This document shows, piece after piece, positions 50,086-59,543 of a stretch of 64,000 nt of DNA; positions within the stretch are counted from its first letter, which is position 1; each line of letters starts with the position of its first letter. The stretch is from Pseudomonas abieticivorans. GTDB taxonomy: Bacteria > Pseudomonadota > Gammaproteobacteria > Pseudomonadales > Pseudomonadaceae. A program made the position numbers and the translations under genes. A model generated the notes under the pieces. It searched no databases. It was given only the letters and a program-made list of their open reading frames with translations, and was not told the DNA's origin. The DNA lies in contig NZ_CP094975.1 of assembly GCF_023509015.1 (NCBI RefSeq), positions 1,869,501 through 1,933,500 of the forward strand, read 5' to 3'.

Positions 50086-50607
50086 ATGAATGCCGCCCAG
50101 TTGCGTCGCGTCACCGTTGAGAGCTTTGCGCATTACCGCCAGGGGCTGGTCGAGCTACTGCTCGATGCCGTGCGACAGGGCGCGTCGTTGGGCTTCATGG
50201 CCGACTTGGACGCCCATGAGGCCAACACCTACCTGGACGAAGTGAAAGCCCGCATTGCCATCAACGACCTGGTGCTCTGGGCGGTGGTCAAGGACGAGCA
50301 GGTGCTGGCCAGCGCGCAACTGGTGTACTGCAAGCGCGCCAACGGCCTGAACCGCGCCGAGGTGCAAAAGCTGATGGTGCGTGAAGACGCTCAACGCCGC
50401 GGCATGGGCCAACAATTGATGCAGGCGGTGGAAGTGGCCGCCCGGCAAAACAGCCGCGGCCTGCTGCACCTGGACACCGAGGCCGGCTCACCGGCCGAAG
50501 CGTTCTACCTGTCCCAAGGCTACAAGCGCGCCGGGCAGATGCCGGGCTTCGCCTGCCGCCCGGATGGCGAATACACCGCCACCGCTTTTTTCTACAAGAC
50601 CCTTTAA
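50086..50607 (+). CDS. second GNAT family N-acetyltransferase in the urease operon
   Basis: A 173-residue N-acetyltransferase six bases after the first one. The acetyl-CoA motif is [19 protein letters not shown] (about residues 98-116), preceded by VQKLMV (beta4). The motif [22 protein letters not shown] forms the end of the fold. It is not close in sequence to the first GNAT, so it is not a recent duplicate. The substrate is unknown. It ends 11 bases before ureB and must be co-transcribed with it. Confidence 0.92.
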   Translation: MNAAQLRRVTVESFAHYRQGLVELLLDAVRQGASLGFMADLDAHEANTYLDEVKARIAINDLVLWAVVKDEQVLASAQLVYCKRANGLNRAEVQKLMVREDAQRRGMGQQLMQAVEVAARQNSRGLLHLDTEAGSPAEAFYLSQGYKRAGQMPGFACRPDGEYTATAFFYKTL

Positions 50608-50618
50608 GGATTGCTCGC

Positions 50619-50924
50619 ATGATCCCTGGCCAATACCAGATCAAGCCCGGCGAAATCGAAATCAACGCCGGCCGCCGCACCATCAGCCTGACGGTCGCCA
50701 ACAGCGGCGACCGGCCGATCCAGGTCGGCTCCCACTACCATTTTTTCGAAACCAACGACGCCCTCAGCTTCGACCGCGCCGCCAGCCGCGGCATGCGCCT
50801 GAACATACCCGCAGGCACCGCCGTGCGCTTCGAGCCGGGGCAAAGCCGCGAAGTGGAGCTGGTGGACCTGGCCGGGCTGCGCCGGGTGTTCGGGTTTGCC
50901 GGCAGGATAATGGGTGATCTGTGA
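50619..50924 (+). CDS. ureB: urease beta subunit
   Basis: A 101-residue structural subunit with the UreB signatures [40 protein letters not shown] and [22 protein letters not shown]. It is complete and slightly short at the C-terminus, as in other pseudomonads. It is separated from ureA by two GNAT genes and from ureC by 69 bases that contain a partial REP. Confidence 0.98.
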   Translation: MIPGQYQIKPGEIEINAGRRTISLTVANSGDRPIQVGSHYHFFETNDALSFDRAASRGMRLNIPAGTAVRFEPGQSREVELVDLAGLRRVFGFAGRIMGDL

Positions 50925-50927
50925 GGG

Positions 50928-50954
50928 CCCCTTCGCGGATAAATCCGCGAACCA
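50928..50954. repeat. partial REP between ureB and ureC
   Basis: CCCTTCGCGGATAAATCCGC followed by GAACC forms a short hairpin just after the ureB stop codon. Confidence 0.7.
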
Positions 50955-50993
50955 GGCACCACGGACTAAAACGATTTGCACCAAGGAAGCACC

Positions 50994-52694
50994 ATGAAGA
51001 TTTCCAGACAAGCCTACGCGGACATGTTCGGCCCCACCGTTGGTGACAAGGTCCGCCTGGCCGACACCGAGCTGTGGATCGAAGTCGAAAAAGATTTCAC
51101 CACCTACGGCGAAGAAGTGAAATTCGGCGGCGGCAAAGTGATCCGCGATGGCATGGGCCAAGGCCAACTGCTCGCCGCCGAGGTGGTCGACACGTTGATC
51201 ACCAACGCCCTGATCATTGACCACTGGGGCATCGTCAAGGCCGACGTGGGCCTGAAAGACGGGCGCATCGCCGCCATCGGCAAGGCCGGCAACCCGGACA
51301 TCCAACCCGACGTGACCATCGCCATCGGCGCCAGTACCGAAGTGATCGCTGGCGAAGGCATGATCCTGACTGCCGGCGGCATCGACACCCACATCCACTT
51401 CATCTGCCCGCAGCAGATCGAAGAAGCACTGATGAGCGGCGTCACCACCATGATCGGTGGCGGCACCGGCCCTGCTACCGGCACCAACGCCACCACCTGC
51501 ACCTCGGGCCCGTGGCACATGGCGCGCATGCTGCAGGCCGCGGACTCGTTCCCGATGAACATCGGCTTCACCGGCAAGGGCAACGCCAGCCTGCCGGAAC
51601 CGTTGATCGAGCAGGTCAAAGCCGGCGCCATCGGCTTGAAGTTGCACGAAGACTGGGGCACCACGCCAGCGGCAATCGACAACTGCCTGAACGTGGCTGA
51701 CTTGTACGACGTGCAGGTGGCCATCCACTCCGACACACTGAACGAGTCAGGCTTCGTCGAAACCACCCTGGGCGCGTTCAAGGGCCGCACCATCCACACC
51801 TACCACACCGAAGGTGCCGGTGGCGGCCACGCGCCCGACATCATCAAGGCGTGCGGCTTTGCCAACGTGCTGCCCAGCTCCACCAACCCGACGCGGCCAT
51901 TCACCCGCAACACCATCGACGAACACCTGGACATGCTGATGGTGTGCCATCACCTGGACCCCAGCATCGCCGAGGACGTGGCCTTCGCCGAAAGCCGCAT
52001 CCGCCGTGAAACCATCGCCGCCGAAGACATCCTGCACGACCTGGGCGCGTTCTCGATGATCAGCTCCGACAGCCAGGCCATGGGCCGCGTGGGCGAAGTG
52101 ATCACGCGTACCTGGCAGACGGCCGACAAGATGAAAAAACAACGCGGTGCGCTGCCGGGCGACGGCGAAGGCAACGACAACTTCCGCGCCAAGCGCTACA
52201 TCGCCAAATACACCATCAACCCGGCAATCACGCACGGCATCAGCCATGAAGTGGGCTCCATCGAGGTGGGCAAGTGGGCCGACCTGGTGCTGTGGCGCCC
52301 GGCGTTCTTTGGCGTGAAACCCACGCTGATCCTCAAGGGCGGCGCCATCGCGGCCAGCCTGATGGGCGACGCCAACGCCTCGATCCCCACCCCGCAGCCG
52401 GTGCACTACCGCCCTATGTTCGCCAGCTACGGCGGCTCTCGCCATGCCACCAGCATCACCTTTATCAGCCAGGCAGCCATGGACGCCGGCGTGCCGGAAG
52501 CGCTGGGCCTGAAAAAGAAAATCGGCGTGGTGAAAGGCTGTCGTGACGTGAAGAAAACCGACCTGATCCACAACGATTACCTGCCGGACATCGAGGTAGA
52601 CCCGCAGACCTACCAGGTGAAAGCCGATGGGGTGTTGTTGTGGTGCGAGCCGGCCGAGACGTTGCCGATGGCGCAGCGGTATTTCCTGTTCTAG
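50994..52694 (+). CDS. ureC: urease alpha (catalytic) subunit
   Basis: A 566-residue nickel amidohydrolase that hydrolyses urea to ammonia and carbamate. The active-site residues are visible: HIHF (two metal histidines near 133-136), the carbamylated lysine Lys216 in GLKLHEDWG, then His in HSDTLNESG, the metal His in [11 protein letters not shown], the flap [22 protein letters not shown], and the aspartate ligand in [12 protein letters not shown]. The start was set at the ATG opening [15 protein letters not shown]; the longer frame adds six codons without a better site. AAGGAAG lies upstream. ureE, ureF and ureG do not follow here. Confidence 0.98.
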   Translation: MKISRQAYADMFGPTVGDKVRLADTELWIEVEKDFTTYGEEVKFGGGKVIRDGMGQGQLLAAEVVDTLITNALIIDHWGIVKADVGLKDGRIAAIGKAGNPDIQPDVTIAIGASTEVIAGEGMILTAGGIDTHIHFICPQQIEEALMSGVTTMIGGGTGPATGTNATTCTSGPWHMARMLQAADSFPMNIGFTGKGNASLPEPLIEQVKAGAIGLKLHEDWGTTPAAIDNCLNVADLYDVQVAIHSDTLNESGFVETTLGAFKGRTIHTYHTEGAGGGHAPDIIKACGFANVLPSSTNPTRPFTRNTIDEHLDMLMVCHHLDPSIAEDVAFAESRIRRETIAAEDILHDLGAFSMISSDSQAMGRVGEVITRTWQTADKMKKQRGALPGDGEGNDNFRAKRYIAKYTINPAITHGISHEVGSIEVGKWADLVLWRPAFFGVKPTLILKGGAIAASLMGDANASIPTPQPVHYRPMFASYGGSRHATSITFISQAAMDAGVPEALGLKKKIGVVKGCRDVKKTDLIHNDYLPDIEVDPQTYQVKADGVLLWCEPAETLPMAQRYFLF

Positions 52695-52700
52695 ACCTTG

Positions 52701-52760
52701 GTGTGTTCTTCGCGGACAAATCCGTTCCCACAGGAGCGGATTCATCCGCGAAGCGGCCCC
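52701..52760. repeat. inverted REP pair after ureC
   Basis: TTCGCGGACAAATCCGTTCC and CAGGAGCGGATTCATCCGCG are in opposite orientation, almost touching. They lie in the convergent gap between ureC and cbpM and may serve as a two-way terminator. Confidence 0.8.
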
Positions 52761-53066
52761 TCAATTTTTCACGAACCGCCCTAAGCGCTGGCGCAACATC
52801 GAATTCTCAGCGCGCAGCTGCTGCACCTCTTCCAGCAACTCCAGGGCCAGTGCCACCCCTTCCCACTCCAGCTCCAGGTCGTTGTGCAGCTTGGCCGCGC
52901 GCCTGGCGATGACCGGTGCACGGTCGTCGAACAGCCAGTCATCCGGCGTTCGCCCCTGTGGTTCAAGAATGCCGTGCTCGACGATTTCGATCACGTAGGC
53001 CGCCGACATGTCGGTCGCCTGACAGAAGGTTTTCATGTCCAGTTGAACCAGCAGGGTACTGTGCAT
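52761..53066 (-). CDS. cbpM: chaperone modulator CbpM
   Basis: A 101-residue protein of the MerR-like CbpM family. It has a small N-terminal helix-turn-helix-like part (LDMKTFCQATDMSAAYVIEIVEHGILEPQ) and a C-terminal coiled coil (ALELLEEVQQLRAENSMLRQRL). CbpM binds the J domain of CbpA and blocks its co-chaperone and DNA-binding activity. The gene starts two bases after the cbpA stop, giving coupled expression. Confidence 0.93.
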   Translation of the reverse strand: MHSTLLVQLDMKTFCQATDMSAAYVIEIVEHGILEPQGRTPDDWLFDDRAPVIARRAAKLHNDLELEWEGVALALELLEEVQQLRAENSMLRQRLGRFVKN

Positions 53067-53068
53067 CG

Positions 53069-54028
53069 TTAACGGCTCCAGTGTGCTCGCGGGTCGAATG
53101 CCGCCTGTTCCGCCAGTTTAGTCCACAGCTCGCGGGTCGCTTCGTCAGCGCTGGGCGGCATCACCACTTTCAGTTGTGCGTACAGGTCACCCCGTTGGCC
53201 TTGCTTGTCGAGCAAGCCGTTGCCTTTGACGCGCAGGCGCTGGCCGCTGTTGCTGTCGGGGCGGATGGTCAGGTTGATGCGCCCAGTCAGGGTCGGCACC
53301 GCTACCTTGGTGCCCAGCGCCGCTTCCCACGGTGCCAGCGGCACGGTGATGATCAGGTCATGGCCTTCGACATCGAATTGCGGGTGCGGTGCCAAACGGA
53401 TGATCAGGTACAGGTCGCCATTGGCGCCACCACCCACGCCCGGCGCGCCCTGGCCCTTGAGGCGGATGCGTTCGCCGTCGGTCACCCCGGCGGGAATCTT
53501 CACGTTCAGGGTTTTGGTGGTATCGCCGGTATGCTGGCCCCGGCCGTTGTGCTGCGGGATCTGGAAGCTGATCTGCTTTGATTCGCTCGACAGGGTTTCC
53601 TCAAGGAAAACCGCCAGTTCCATTTCCACGTCCTGCCCTCGCCTTCCGGCACTGCGTTGTTGGCCACCACCAAAGGGGTTGCCATTGCCGCCACGCCCGG
53701 CCGAGCCGAAGATGGAGCTGAAAAAGTCCGAGAAGTCGCCACCGCTTTCTTCGAAACCGCCGCCACCGCGGCCCTGCCAGCCCGGTGGGCCCTGGAACGG
53801 CCGGCCATGTTGGCCGTATTTGCGCAGTTCGTCGTATTCGGCACGTTTTTCCGGGTTGTGCAGCGCTTCGTAGGCCTCGCTGGCCTCTTTGAATTTGTCC
53901 TCGGCGTCCTTTTCCTTGCTCACGTCGGGGTGATATTTGCGCGCGAGCTTGCGATAGGCGGTCTTGATCTCTTTCTCGTCCGCCGTCGGCTCTACGCCCA
54001 AAATCTTGTAATAATCTTTGAAGTCCAT
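53069..54028 (-). CDS. cbpA: curved-DNA-binding DnaJ-like co-chaperone CbpA
   Basis: A 319-residue class-II DnaJ-type protein. The J domain (residues 1-70) contains [21 protein letters not shown] and the HPD triad in [10 protein letters not shown] Gly/Phe-rich region (about 75-130) follows, with no zinc-finger cysteines, then two beta-rich C-terminal domains ([21 protein letters not shown], and [18 protein letters not shown]). It stimulates DnaK and, in family members, binds curved DNA in stationary phase. A Hsp70-like gene lies divergently 260 bases upstream. Confidence 0.96.
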   Translation of the reverse strand: MDFKDYYKILGVEPTADEKEIKTAYRKLARKYHPDVSKEKDAEDKFKEASEAYEALHNPEKRAEYDELRKYGQHGRPFQGPPGWQGRGGGGFEESGGDFSDFFSSIFGSAGRGGNGNPFGGGQQRSAGRRGQDVEMELAVFLEETLSSESKQISFQIPQHNGRGQHTGDTTKTLNVKIPAGVTDGERIRLKGQGAPGVGGGANGDLYLIIRLAPHPQFDVEGHDLIITVPLAPWEAALGTKVAVPTLTGRINLTIRPDSNSGQRLRVKGNGLLDKQGQRGDLYAQLKVVMPPSADEATRELWTKLAEQAAFDPRAHWSR

Positions 54029-54287
54029 CTAAGGATCACCATCCAATGTTCGAGATCGCGCGGTCGGTCTCAACCTTCAGACTCGGCGGCGCGGTGGAAG
54101 TTTATCGGCCGCGCAGCCCTCTGGATGAGGGAGTATAGAAGGCGGCCACGAAGGATGAGCAGAAGATTGGGGGTGCGCCTTGCGCTTTCAAGGCCATGGC
54201 GCGCGTAATTAAACCCTTTATCGCCCTTGCTTCTGTCTGCCACTGGCATACACTGCGCGGCCGTTTTTTAAACAGAACCTGAAAGAC

Positions 54288-55553
54288 ATGAAAAACGATT
54301 CTCCAGCCCGCGCTTGCGGCATCGACTTCGGTACGTCCAACTCCACCGTCGGCTGGCACCGGCCGGGTGTCGAGTCGCTGATCGCCCTGGAGGACGGCAA
54401 GATCACCCTGCCATCGGTGGTGTTCTTCAACATCGAGGAGCGCCGCCCGGTGTACGGCCGCCTGGCCCTGCACGAGTACCTGGAAGGCTACGAAGGGCGC
54501 CTGATGCGCTCGCTCAAAAGCCTGCTGGGCTCCAAGCTGATCAAGCACGATACCAGCGTGCTGGGCACTGCCCTGCCGTTCAAGGACTTGCTGGGGATGT
54601 TCATCGGCGAACTGAAAAAGCGCGCCGAAGACAACGCCGGCCGCGCGTTCGACGAAGTGGTGCTGGGCCGCCCGGTGCATTTCGTCGATGACGATGCCGC
54701 CGCCGACCAGGAAGCTCAGGACACCCTGGAAGAGGTGGCGAAAAAGATCGGCTTCAAGGAAGTCTCGTTTCAATACGAACCGATCGCCGCCGCCTTCGAC
54801 TACGAGTCCACCATCGAACGCGAAGAGCTGGTACTGATCGTCGACATCGGCGGGGGTACTTCGGACTTCTCGCTGGTGCGCCTGGCCCCGGAACGGCGCT
54901 TTGTCGATAACCGCCACGATGACATCCTGGCCACCGGCGGCGTGCACATCGGCGGTACCGACTTTGACAAGCAACTGAGCCTGCAAGGTGCCATGCCGCT
55001 GTTCGGCTACGGCAGCCGCATGAAAAGCGGCGCCTACATGCCCACCAGCCACCACATGAACCTGGCGACCTGGCACACCATCAACTCGGTGTACTCGCAA
55101 AAGTCCCAGCTGTCGCTGGGCAGCATGCGTTACGACATCCAGGACACCGACGGCATCGACCGCCTGTTCAAGCTGATCGAGCAGCGCGCCGGGCACTGGC
55201 TGGCCATGGAAATGGAAGAAACCAAGATCCAGCTCACCCACGAACAAAGCCGCCTGGTGCCGCTGGACCGCATCGAACCGGGCCTGAGCGTGGACCTGAG
55301 CCGCGAACTGTTCGAAAGCGCCATCGACAGCCTACTGCAGCGGGTGCGCGGCAGTGTCAGCGAATTGCTGAACAAGGCCGGCGTAGCCGTGGAGCAGGTG
55401 GACACGGTGTTCTTCACCGGTGGTTCAAGCGGCATCCCGGCACTGCGCAACAGCGTGGCGGCGATGCTGCCCAATGCGCGGCACGTGGAAGGCAATATCT
55501 TTGGCAGTATCGGCAGCGGGCTGGCGATCGAAGCGCGCAAGCGCTACGGCTGA
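54288..55553 (+). CDS. yegD: Hsp70 family protein, YegD-like
   Basis: A 421-residue ATPase that contains only the actin-like nucleotide-binding domain of Hsp70. Phosphate loop 1 is CGIDFGTSNSTVGW, the second is VDIGGGTSDFSLVR (about residues 183-196), and adenosine-site FTGGSSGIPALR lies near residue 372. There is no substrate-binding domain, so it is not a classical DnaK. It is divergent from cbpA; a functional link to that co-chaperone is suggestive but unproven. A weak promoter-like pair TTGCTT / TACACT lies at about 54228-54255. Confidence 0.94.
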   Translation: MKNDSPARACGIDFGTSNSTVGWHRPGVESLIALEDGKITLPSVVFFNIEERRPVYGRLALHEYLEGYEGRLMRSLKSLLGSKLIKHDTSVLGTALPFKDLLGMFIGELKKRAEDNAGRAFDEVVLGRPVHFVDDDAAADQEAQDTLEEVAKKIGFKEVSFQYEPIAAAFDYESTIEREELVLIVDIGGGTSDFSLVRLAPERRFVDNRHDDILATGGVHIGGTDFDKQLSLQGAMPLFGYGSRMKSGAYMPTSHHMNLATWHTINSVYSQKSQLSLGSMRYDIQDTDGIDRLFKLIEQRAGHWLAMEMEETKIQLTHEQSRLVPLDRIEPGLSVDLSRELFESAIDSLLQRVRGSVSELLNKAGVAVEQVDTVFFTGGSSGIPALRNSVAAMLPNARHVEGNIFGSIGSGLAIEARKRYG

Positions 55554-55558
55554 CGCCC

Positions 55559-55648
55559 TGCAGGAGCGGGTTTATCCGCGAAAAGACCGCCGGGGTGGTT
55601 CAGACGTACCGTGGCACGCTTTTCGCGGGTAAATCCGCCCCTACAGGC
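55559..55648. repeat. BIME: inverted REP pair between convergent genes
   Basis: CAGGAGCGGGTTTATCCGCG and CGCGGGTAAATCCGCCCCTA flank a linker with GGTTCAGACGTACCGTGGCA. It lies between the yegD-like gene and the convergent AI-2E permease gene, and both arms carry the same G-for-A core variant. Confidence 0.85.
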
Positions 55649-55650
55649 AT

Positions 55651-56661
55651 TTACACCAGCTCGGCGCGGCGCAGTTCGCTTTTCAGATACGCATAGTAAA
55701 TCGGCCCCGCCACCACCCCCGGTAGCCCGAACGCTGCCTCAAAGATCAGCATCGCCAACAACAGCTCCCACGATTTGGCACTGATCTGCCCGCCGACGAT
55801 CTTGGCGTTGAGGAAATACTCGACCTTGTGAATCAAGATCAGCCAACCCAGCGCTGCCGCCGCCACCCAGATCGACACCGACAAGCCGATGATGGTGATC
55901 AGCGTGTTGGACATCAGGTTGCCGATCACCGGCAGCAGGCCGAGGATGAAGGTCAGTACCACCATGGTCTTGGTCAGTGGCAGCTTGATCCCGCACAGCG
56001 GCAGGATGATCAGCAGGAACACCGAGGTGAACAGGGTGTTCAGCGCGGCGATCTTGATCTGGGCGAAGACAATGTTGCGAAACGCCTGCACCAGCAGGGT
56101 CATGCGCACCAGCAGTGCTCCGGCCAGGGGCTTGTGGTCGGCGCCAGGTGGAATGCGGTTAAGCGCCACGATGGCGCCCAGCACCATGCCGATCAGCAGG
56201 GTCACGAAGGTGTGTACCGCGTCCTTGCCCACCAGTTGCAGGTCAGCCAGGTGCTTGCTCACCCAATCGCCCAGGGCGGTGCGGAACTCCAGCGCGTTGG
56301 CCGGCAGGTAGGCATCGATGGAAGGTGGCAGTTGGGCCCGTGCGCGGTTGAGCACGCCCATGAACTTGTCCAGGAACGCCCCCGGGTTCTCGGCCTCGTG
56401 CATCAAAAAGCTAATGGCCAGGGCAAAAATCACTGCCAGCAGGCTGACCACGAAGGTGCCCAGCAGCGCCACGGCGACCCACCGGGCACGGGGGCCGGCG
56501 ATAAGTCGCTGCAACTGCGGGGTGAGCATGTTGACCAACTCGAACACCAGCAGGCCGGCCAACAGGCTGGGCAGCAAACGCAGCGGCATGACCAGCAGCA
56601 ACCCACCAAACACCAGGATCAGACTGGCCCACACCACATGACGCTGGGAAAACGTTGGCAT
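55651..56661 (-). CDS. AI-2E family transporter
   Basis: A 336-residue inner-membrane protein of the AI-2E/PerM family (UPF0118), with two N-terminal membrane segments (residues 8-45), a third at about 62-85, a soluble stretch (about 88-145), then four to five more segments (147-325). Family features are LNTLFTSVFLLIILPLCGIKLP and FILGLLPVIGNLMSNTLITIIGL (the PxxG-containing helix). Substrates in the family range from quorum signals to Na+/H+ exchange; none can be assigned here. Confidence 0.9.
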   Translation of the reverse strand: MPTFSQRHVVWASLILVFGGLLLVMPLRLLPSLLAGLLVFELVNMLTPQLQRLIAGPRARWVAVALLGTFVVSLLAVIFALAISFLMHEAENPGAFLDKFMGVLNRARAQLPPSIDAYLPANALEFRTALGDWVSKHLADLQLVGKDAVHTFVTLLIGMVLGAIVALNRIPPGADHKPLAGALLVRMTLLVQAFRNIVFAQIKIAALNTLFTSVFLLIILPLCGIKLPLTKTMVVLTFILGLLPVIGNLMSNTLITIIGLSVSIWVAAAALGWLILIHKVEYFLNAKIVGGQISAKSWELLLAMLIFEAAFGLPGVVAGPIYYAYLKSELRRAELV

Positions 56662-56722
56662 ACAGCCTCGAACACGAACGACACGAAAGGACAGGCAGTC
56701 TGCCAGCGTTCGTCAGGCAGGG

Positions 56723-56749
56723 CCAGTGGGCAACTCGGTTACCCACTGG
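56723..56749. terminator. hairpin downstream of psiF-like gene
   Basis: CCAGTGGG and CCCACTGG pair with AAC/GTT extension around a CGA loop (read on the minus strand). No T run follows, so it is a candidate 3'-end structure only. Confidence 0.35.
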
Positions 56750-56761
56750 TAGCGGCGACGA

Positions 56762-57064
56762 CTATTTTTTCTTGAGGCAGTCGCTCATAAAGGTTTTGCG
56801 CGCGTCGCCCTTTAGCGTCTGGTCGCCGGCGGTCTTGTTGCAGGCTTTCATTTTCTCCTGCTGCGGCGTGCCCGTCGCGGCCGCTGCAGGCGGCGCGGCC
56901 TTGAGGCAGGTGCTCATGTAGGCCTTGCGTTCATCGCCCTTCAGGCTCTTGGCCGTGGCGTCGGCGTTGCAGGTGGTCATCTTGTTCTGTTGCGCAGTGG
57001 CCGCGAAGCCTTGCGAACAAAGCAGCAAACCCACCACCAGCAAGGGTACGTGCAGCATCTTCAT
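56762..57064 (-). CDS. psiF: PsiF-repeat periplasmic protein
   Basis: A 100-residue exported protein. The signal peptide MKMLHVPLLVVGLLLCSQGFA ends near residue 21. Two PsiF repeats follow, each of the form QxKMxxCNxxAxxxxLKGDxRKxxMSxCLK: the first at about 25-55 and the second at about 69-98, each with two conserved cysteines. The start was placed at the ATG with AGGAG upstream; the longer frame adds 19 residues. PsiF was named for phosphate-starvation induction in E. coli. The function is unknown. Confidence 0.9.
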   Translation of the reverse strand: MKMLHVPLLVVGLLLCSQGFAATAQQNKMTTCNADATAKSLKGDERKAYMSTCLKAAPPAAAATGTPQQEKMKACNKTAGDQTLKGDARKTFMSDCLKKK

Positions 57065-57177
57065 GGAGTGTTCTCCTGGTCGCCGCGCAGGTCCGCACGG
57101 CCTTGCCATGAGTGTAGACAAACTTTTTTACATTCCACCGCAGGCTTAAAAGCGGATAATCGCTTTTTGAAACTGAT

Positions 57178-58074
57178 GTGAATGTGCTCATGCAATATGC
57201 GTTTCCGTTATTGGCCATCCTGATCTGGGCGGGCAATACCGTTATCAACAAACTCGCGGTCGGCGCGATCTTCCCGGCCGAAATCGGCTTCTATCGCTGG
57301 CTACTGGCGGGACTGTTGTTCACCCCATTCATGCTGCGGCCGGTGTTGGCGAATTGGGCAGTGATCCGCCCCAACCTGGGCAAGATCTTCATCCTGGGCG
57401 TGCTGGGCATGGCGGTGTACCAGAGCCTGGCGTACTTTGCCGCCTCACTGACCACCGCCACCAACATGGGCATCATTCTGTCGTTGATGCCATTGATGGC
57501 CCTGGCGCTGGCCATTGTCAGCCTGGGCCAGCGGCTCACGGCCGGCGCCCTGGTGGGTGCGGTGGTGTCGCTGGCCGGTGTGCTGGTGGTGGTTTCGGCG
57601 GGCAGCCTGGCCGTGCTGCTGGACCATGGCCTGAACCGTGGCGACGGCATGATGCTGATCGCAACGCTGGCCTACGCGGTGTACAGCACGCTGCTGAAAA
57701 AGTGGCAGCTGCGCCTGCCACCGCTGCAATTGCTGTATTTGCAGGTGTTGGTGGCCATTGTCGTGCTGTTCCCGCTGTACCTGGTGTCGCCCAAGGTGGG
57801 CCTGGGCCTGAACAACATCGGTTTGGTGCTGTATGCCTGCCTGCTGGCCTCGATGCTTGCGCCACTGGCGTGGATGCAGGCCGTCAGCCGCCTGGGGCCA
57901 AGCCGCACCACGCTGTTTTTCAACCTGTTGCCGTTGATCACCGCGTTGATCGCAGCCATGGCGCTGCACGAACAATTGGCGCTGTACCACCTGGTCGGCG
58001 GCCTGATGACCCTAGCTGGCGTGGTGCTGGCCGAGCGCTGGAAAACCCCGCTGGTCAAAGCCCGGCAGCCTTGA
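57178..58074 (+). CDS. DMT superfamily transporter (EamA)
   Basis: A 298-residue protein with ten membrane helices in two EamA repeats, about residues 5-140 (AILIWAGNTVINKLAVGAIFPAEIGFYRW) and 155-290. GTG at 57178 is used; an ATG four codons later (MQYAFPLLAI) is an equal candidate because neither has a strong ribosome binding site. EamA proteins export metabolites or amino acids; the substrate is unknown. The 3' end overlaps the convergent lipase-like gene by 20 bases. Confidence 0.88.
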   Translation: MNVLMQYAFPLLAILIWAGNTVINKLAVGAIFPAEIGFYRWLLAGLLFTPFMLRPVLANWAVIRPNLGKIFILGVLGMAVYQSLAYFAASLTTATNMGIILSLMPLMALALAIVSLGQRLTAGALVGAVVSLAGVLVVVSAGSLAVLLDHGLNRGDGMMLIATLAYAVYSTLLKKWQLRLPPLQLLYLQVLVAIVVLFPLYLVSPKVGLGLNNIGLVLYACLLASMLAPLAWMQAVSRLGPSRTTLFFNLLPLITALIAAMALHEQLALYHLVGGLMTLAGVVLAERWKTPLVKARQP

Positions 58075-58945
58075 GCCGGGCAGCCTGTTCGGTGAACAGC
58101 CGGACAGGCTCGGCGCCCTTGCCCACCAGCCCCAGGGATTGGTTGACGATGTCAAAGTGGTCCATCGGGTAATCGTCACCGATCACCTGCCCCAGGTGCG
58201 AGCTGTAGCGGCCCACCATGCCATCGCAATAACCCGCCTCGCGCACGAAGGTCTTGGCGAACAGCCGGCAACTGACATGGGTGCCGTCCAACCGGTTGCC
58301 GCCCTCATTGCTACGCCGGTCTTGCAACACCCCCGACCAGGAGTAGTAGCGCACGCCATTGACCAGCGGTTCACCCTGGCCGCCCCAAGTCAGTGGAATG
58401 CCCTGCGGGTACTGCAGGTTGAAGCGGGCGACGCCGGCGCACGTGAGCGACAAGTGCGAGGCGTGCACATCGATCGGCAAGCTCGGCCCACGCCAGCCGG
58501 TCTCCAGCCAGCCCATCAGGTGCGCCAGCGCGTGAAGCACGGCCTTGAGCAAGCGCCCCCGCGCCGTGCCGTGGGGGTAGTGGCTTTCCAGGTAGTCGGC
58601 CAGCTCCGAACCGTGGTTGGGGCCGGCTACCGAGGTCACCGAAGCGACCCAGTCCGGCCGTTTGGCCGCCGCATAGCGCGCTGTCAGGGCGCCCTGGCTA
58701 TGGCCGAACAGGTTGACCTTGTCGGCACCGGTTTCGCGGCGGATACGCTCGATGATCAACAACAACTGCTCGCCGCGCACTTCGGTGGCGTTGATGGGCG
58801 AGACCTGCACGGCAATCGCCGTGGCGCCGCCCTTGCGCAGGGCCTTGAGAATGCCGAACCAGTACGGGTACAGCAGCATCCGCACAAAGCCGAGCATGCC
58901 GGGGACGAAAACCAAGGGGTAGCGAGTGGCAAAGGGCTGCGACAT
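58055..58945 (-). CDS. family I-like triacylglycerol lipase fold hydrolase without signal peptide
   Basis: A 296-residue alpha/beta hydrolase. It opens with RYPLVFVPGMLGF and contains the nucleophile elbow GHSQG (about residue 82), followed by ALTARYAAAKRPDWVASVTSVAGPNHGSELAD and, near the C-terminus, DGMVGRYSSHLGQVIGDDYPMDHFDIVNQ. These segments match secreted Pseudomonas family I lipases, including the Asp and His of the triad and Ca-site region. Unlike those, there is no signal peptide, so it should stay in the cytoplasm unless another route exists. No foldase (lif) gene follows. It converges on the DMT transporter with a 20-base overlap. Confidence 0.9.
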   Translation of the reverse strand: MSQPFATRYPLVFVPGMLGFVRMLLYPYWFGILKALRKGGATAIAVQVSPINATEVRGEQLLLIIERIRRETGADKVNLFGHSQGALTARYAAAKRPDWVASVTSVAGPNHGSELADYLESHYPHGTARGRLLKAVLHALAHLMGWLETGWRGPSLPIDVHASHLSLTCAGVARFNLQYPQGIPLTWGGQGEPLVNGVRYYSWSGVLQDRRSNEGGNRLDGTHVSCRLFAKTFVREAGYCDGMVGRYSSHLGQVIGDDYPMDHFDIVNQSLGLVGKGAEPVRLFTEQAARLKAAGL

Positions 58946-59068
58946 GGCGTGACGTCCTTGCAGTGAGGCGAAGCTTGAATACTAGCGCACTGATATCGAA
59001 CTACTGGCCTGCCAAGGGGTTCCTATGAATACGGGGCTCAACCCTGGCCCATTCGAAGGAGCGACACT

Positions 59069-59413
59069 ATGTACAAGCGAACCCTGGCAGCCCTGTGTGT
59101 AGTGGCATCGGTCACCGGCTGTGCAACCAAAGCGGAAAACCCGGTGGACTTCGTCACCTACCGCAACGAACCGCTGGTCAAGCAAGTGGAAACCGGCATG
59201 ACCATGCAACAGGTCATCGCCATCGGCGGCTCACCCTCTTCGGTGGTCGACGGCACCGCCAATTCGGTGCACGGCACCTGCAATAACTACGTATTGAACC
59301 GCGACGGCAAGCAGCAAGCCTATTACGTGAGCTTCGACAGCGGCGGCCATGTCGACACCAAGGGCTTCATGACCTGCGAGCAGCGCAAGGTCAACGAGAA
59401 GTCGATGCCTTGA
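59069..59413 (+). CDS. osmE: osmotically inducible lipoprotein OsmE family
   Basis: A 114-residue lipoprotein with signal MYKRTLAALCVVASVTGC (lipobox VTGC, Cys18). The rest has the BamE/OsmE-like fold: VETGMTMQQVIAIGGSPSSVVDG and GTCNNYVLNRDGKQQAYYVSFDSGG. AAGGAG lies six to seven bases before the ATG. OsmE homologues rise under high osmolarity and in stationary phase. The position matches the remembered PA4876. Confidence 0.93.
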   Translation: MYKRTLAALCVVASVTGCATKAENPVDFVTYRNEPLVKQVETGMTMQQVIAIGGSPSSVVDGTANSVHGTCNNYVLNRDGKQQAYYVSFDSGGHVDTKGFMTCEQRKVNEKSMP

Positions 59414-59543
59414 TGCCCAACGGCATAAAACTTTTCTGCACCGCGACTACTCACACCTTTAGTAGCGATCACGCCGGGCGCCCTGATGCTGGGGCGCAGA
59501 TAGAGCGCGACGAGCCACTTACCGTATTAGCCTGGAGATTGTG

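Noticed and set aside
52694-52760. Search for ureEFG directly after ureC
   Set aside because: The next genes (cbpM and cbpA) are on the other strand. The accessory genes are expected at the right edge, where ureE begins.
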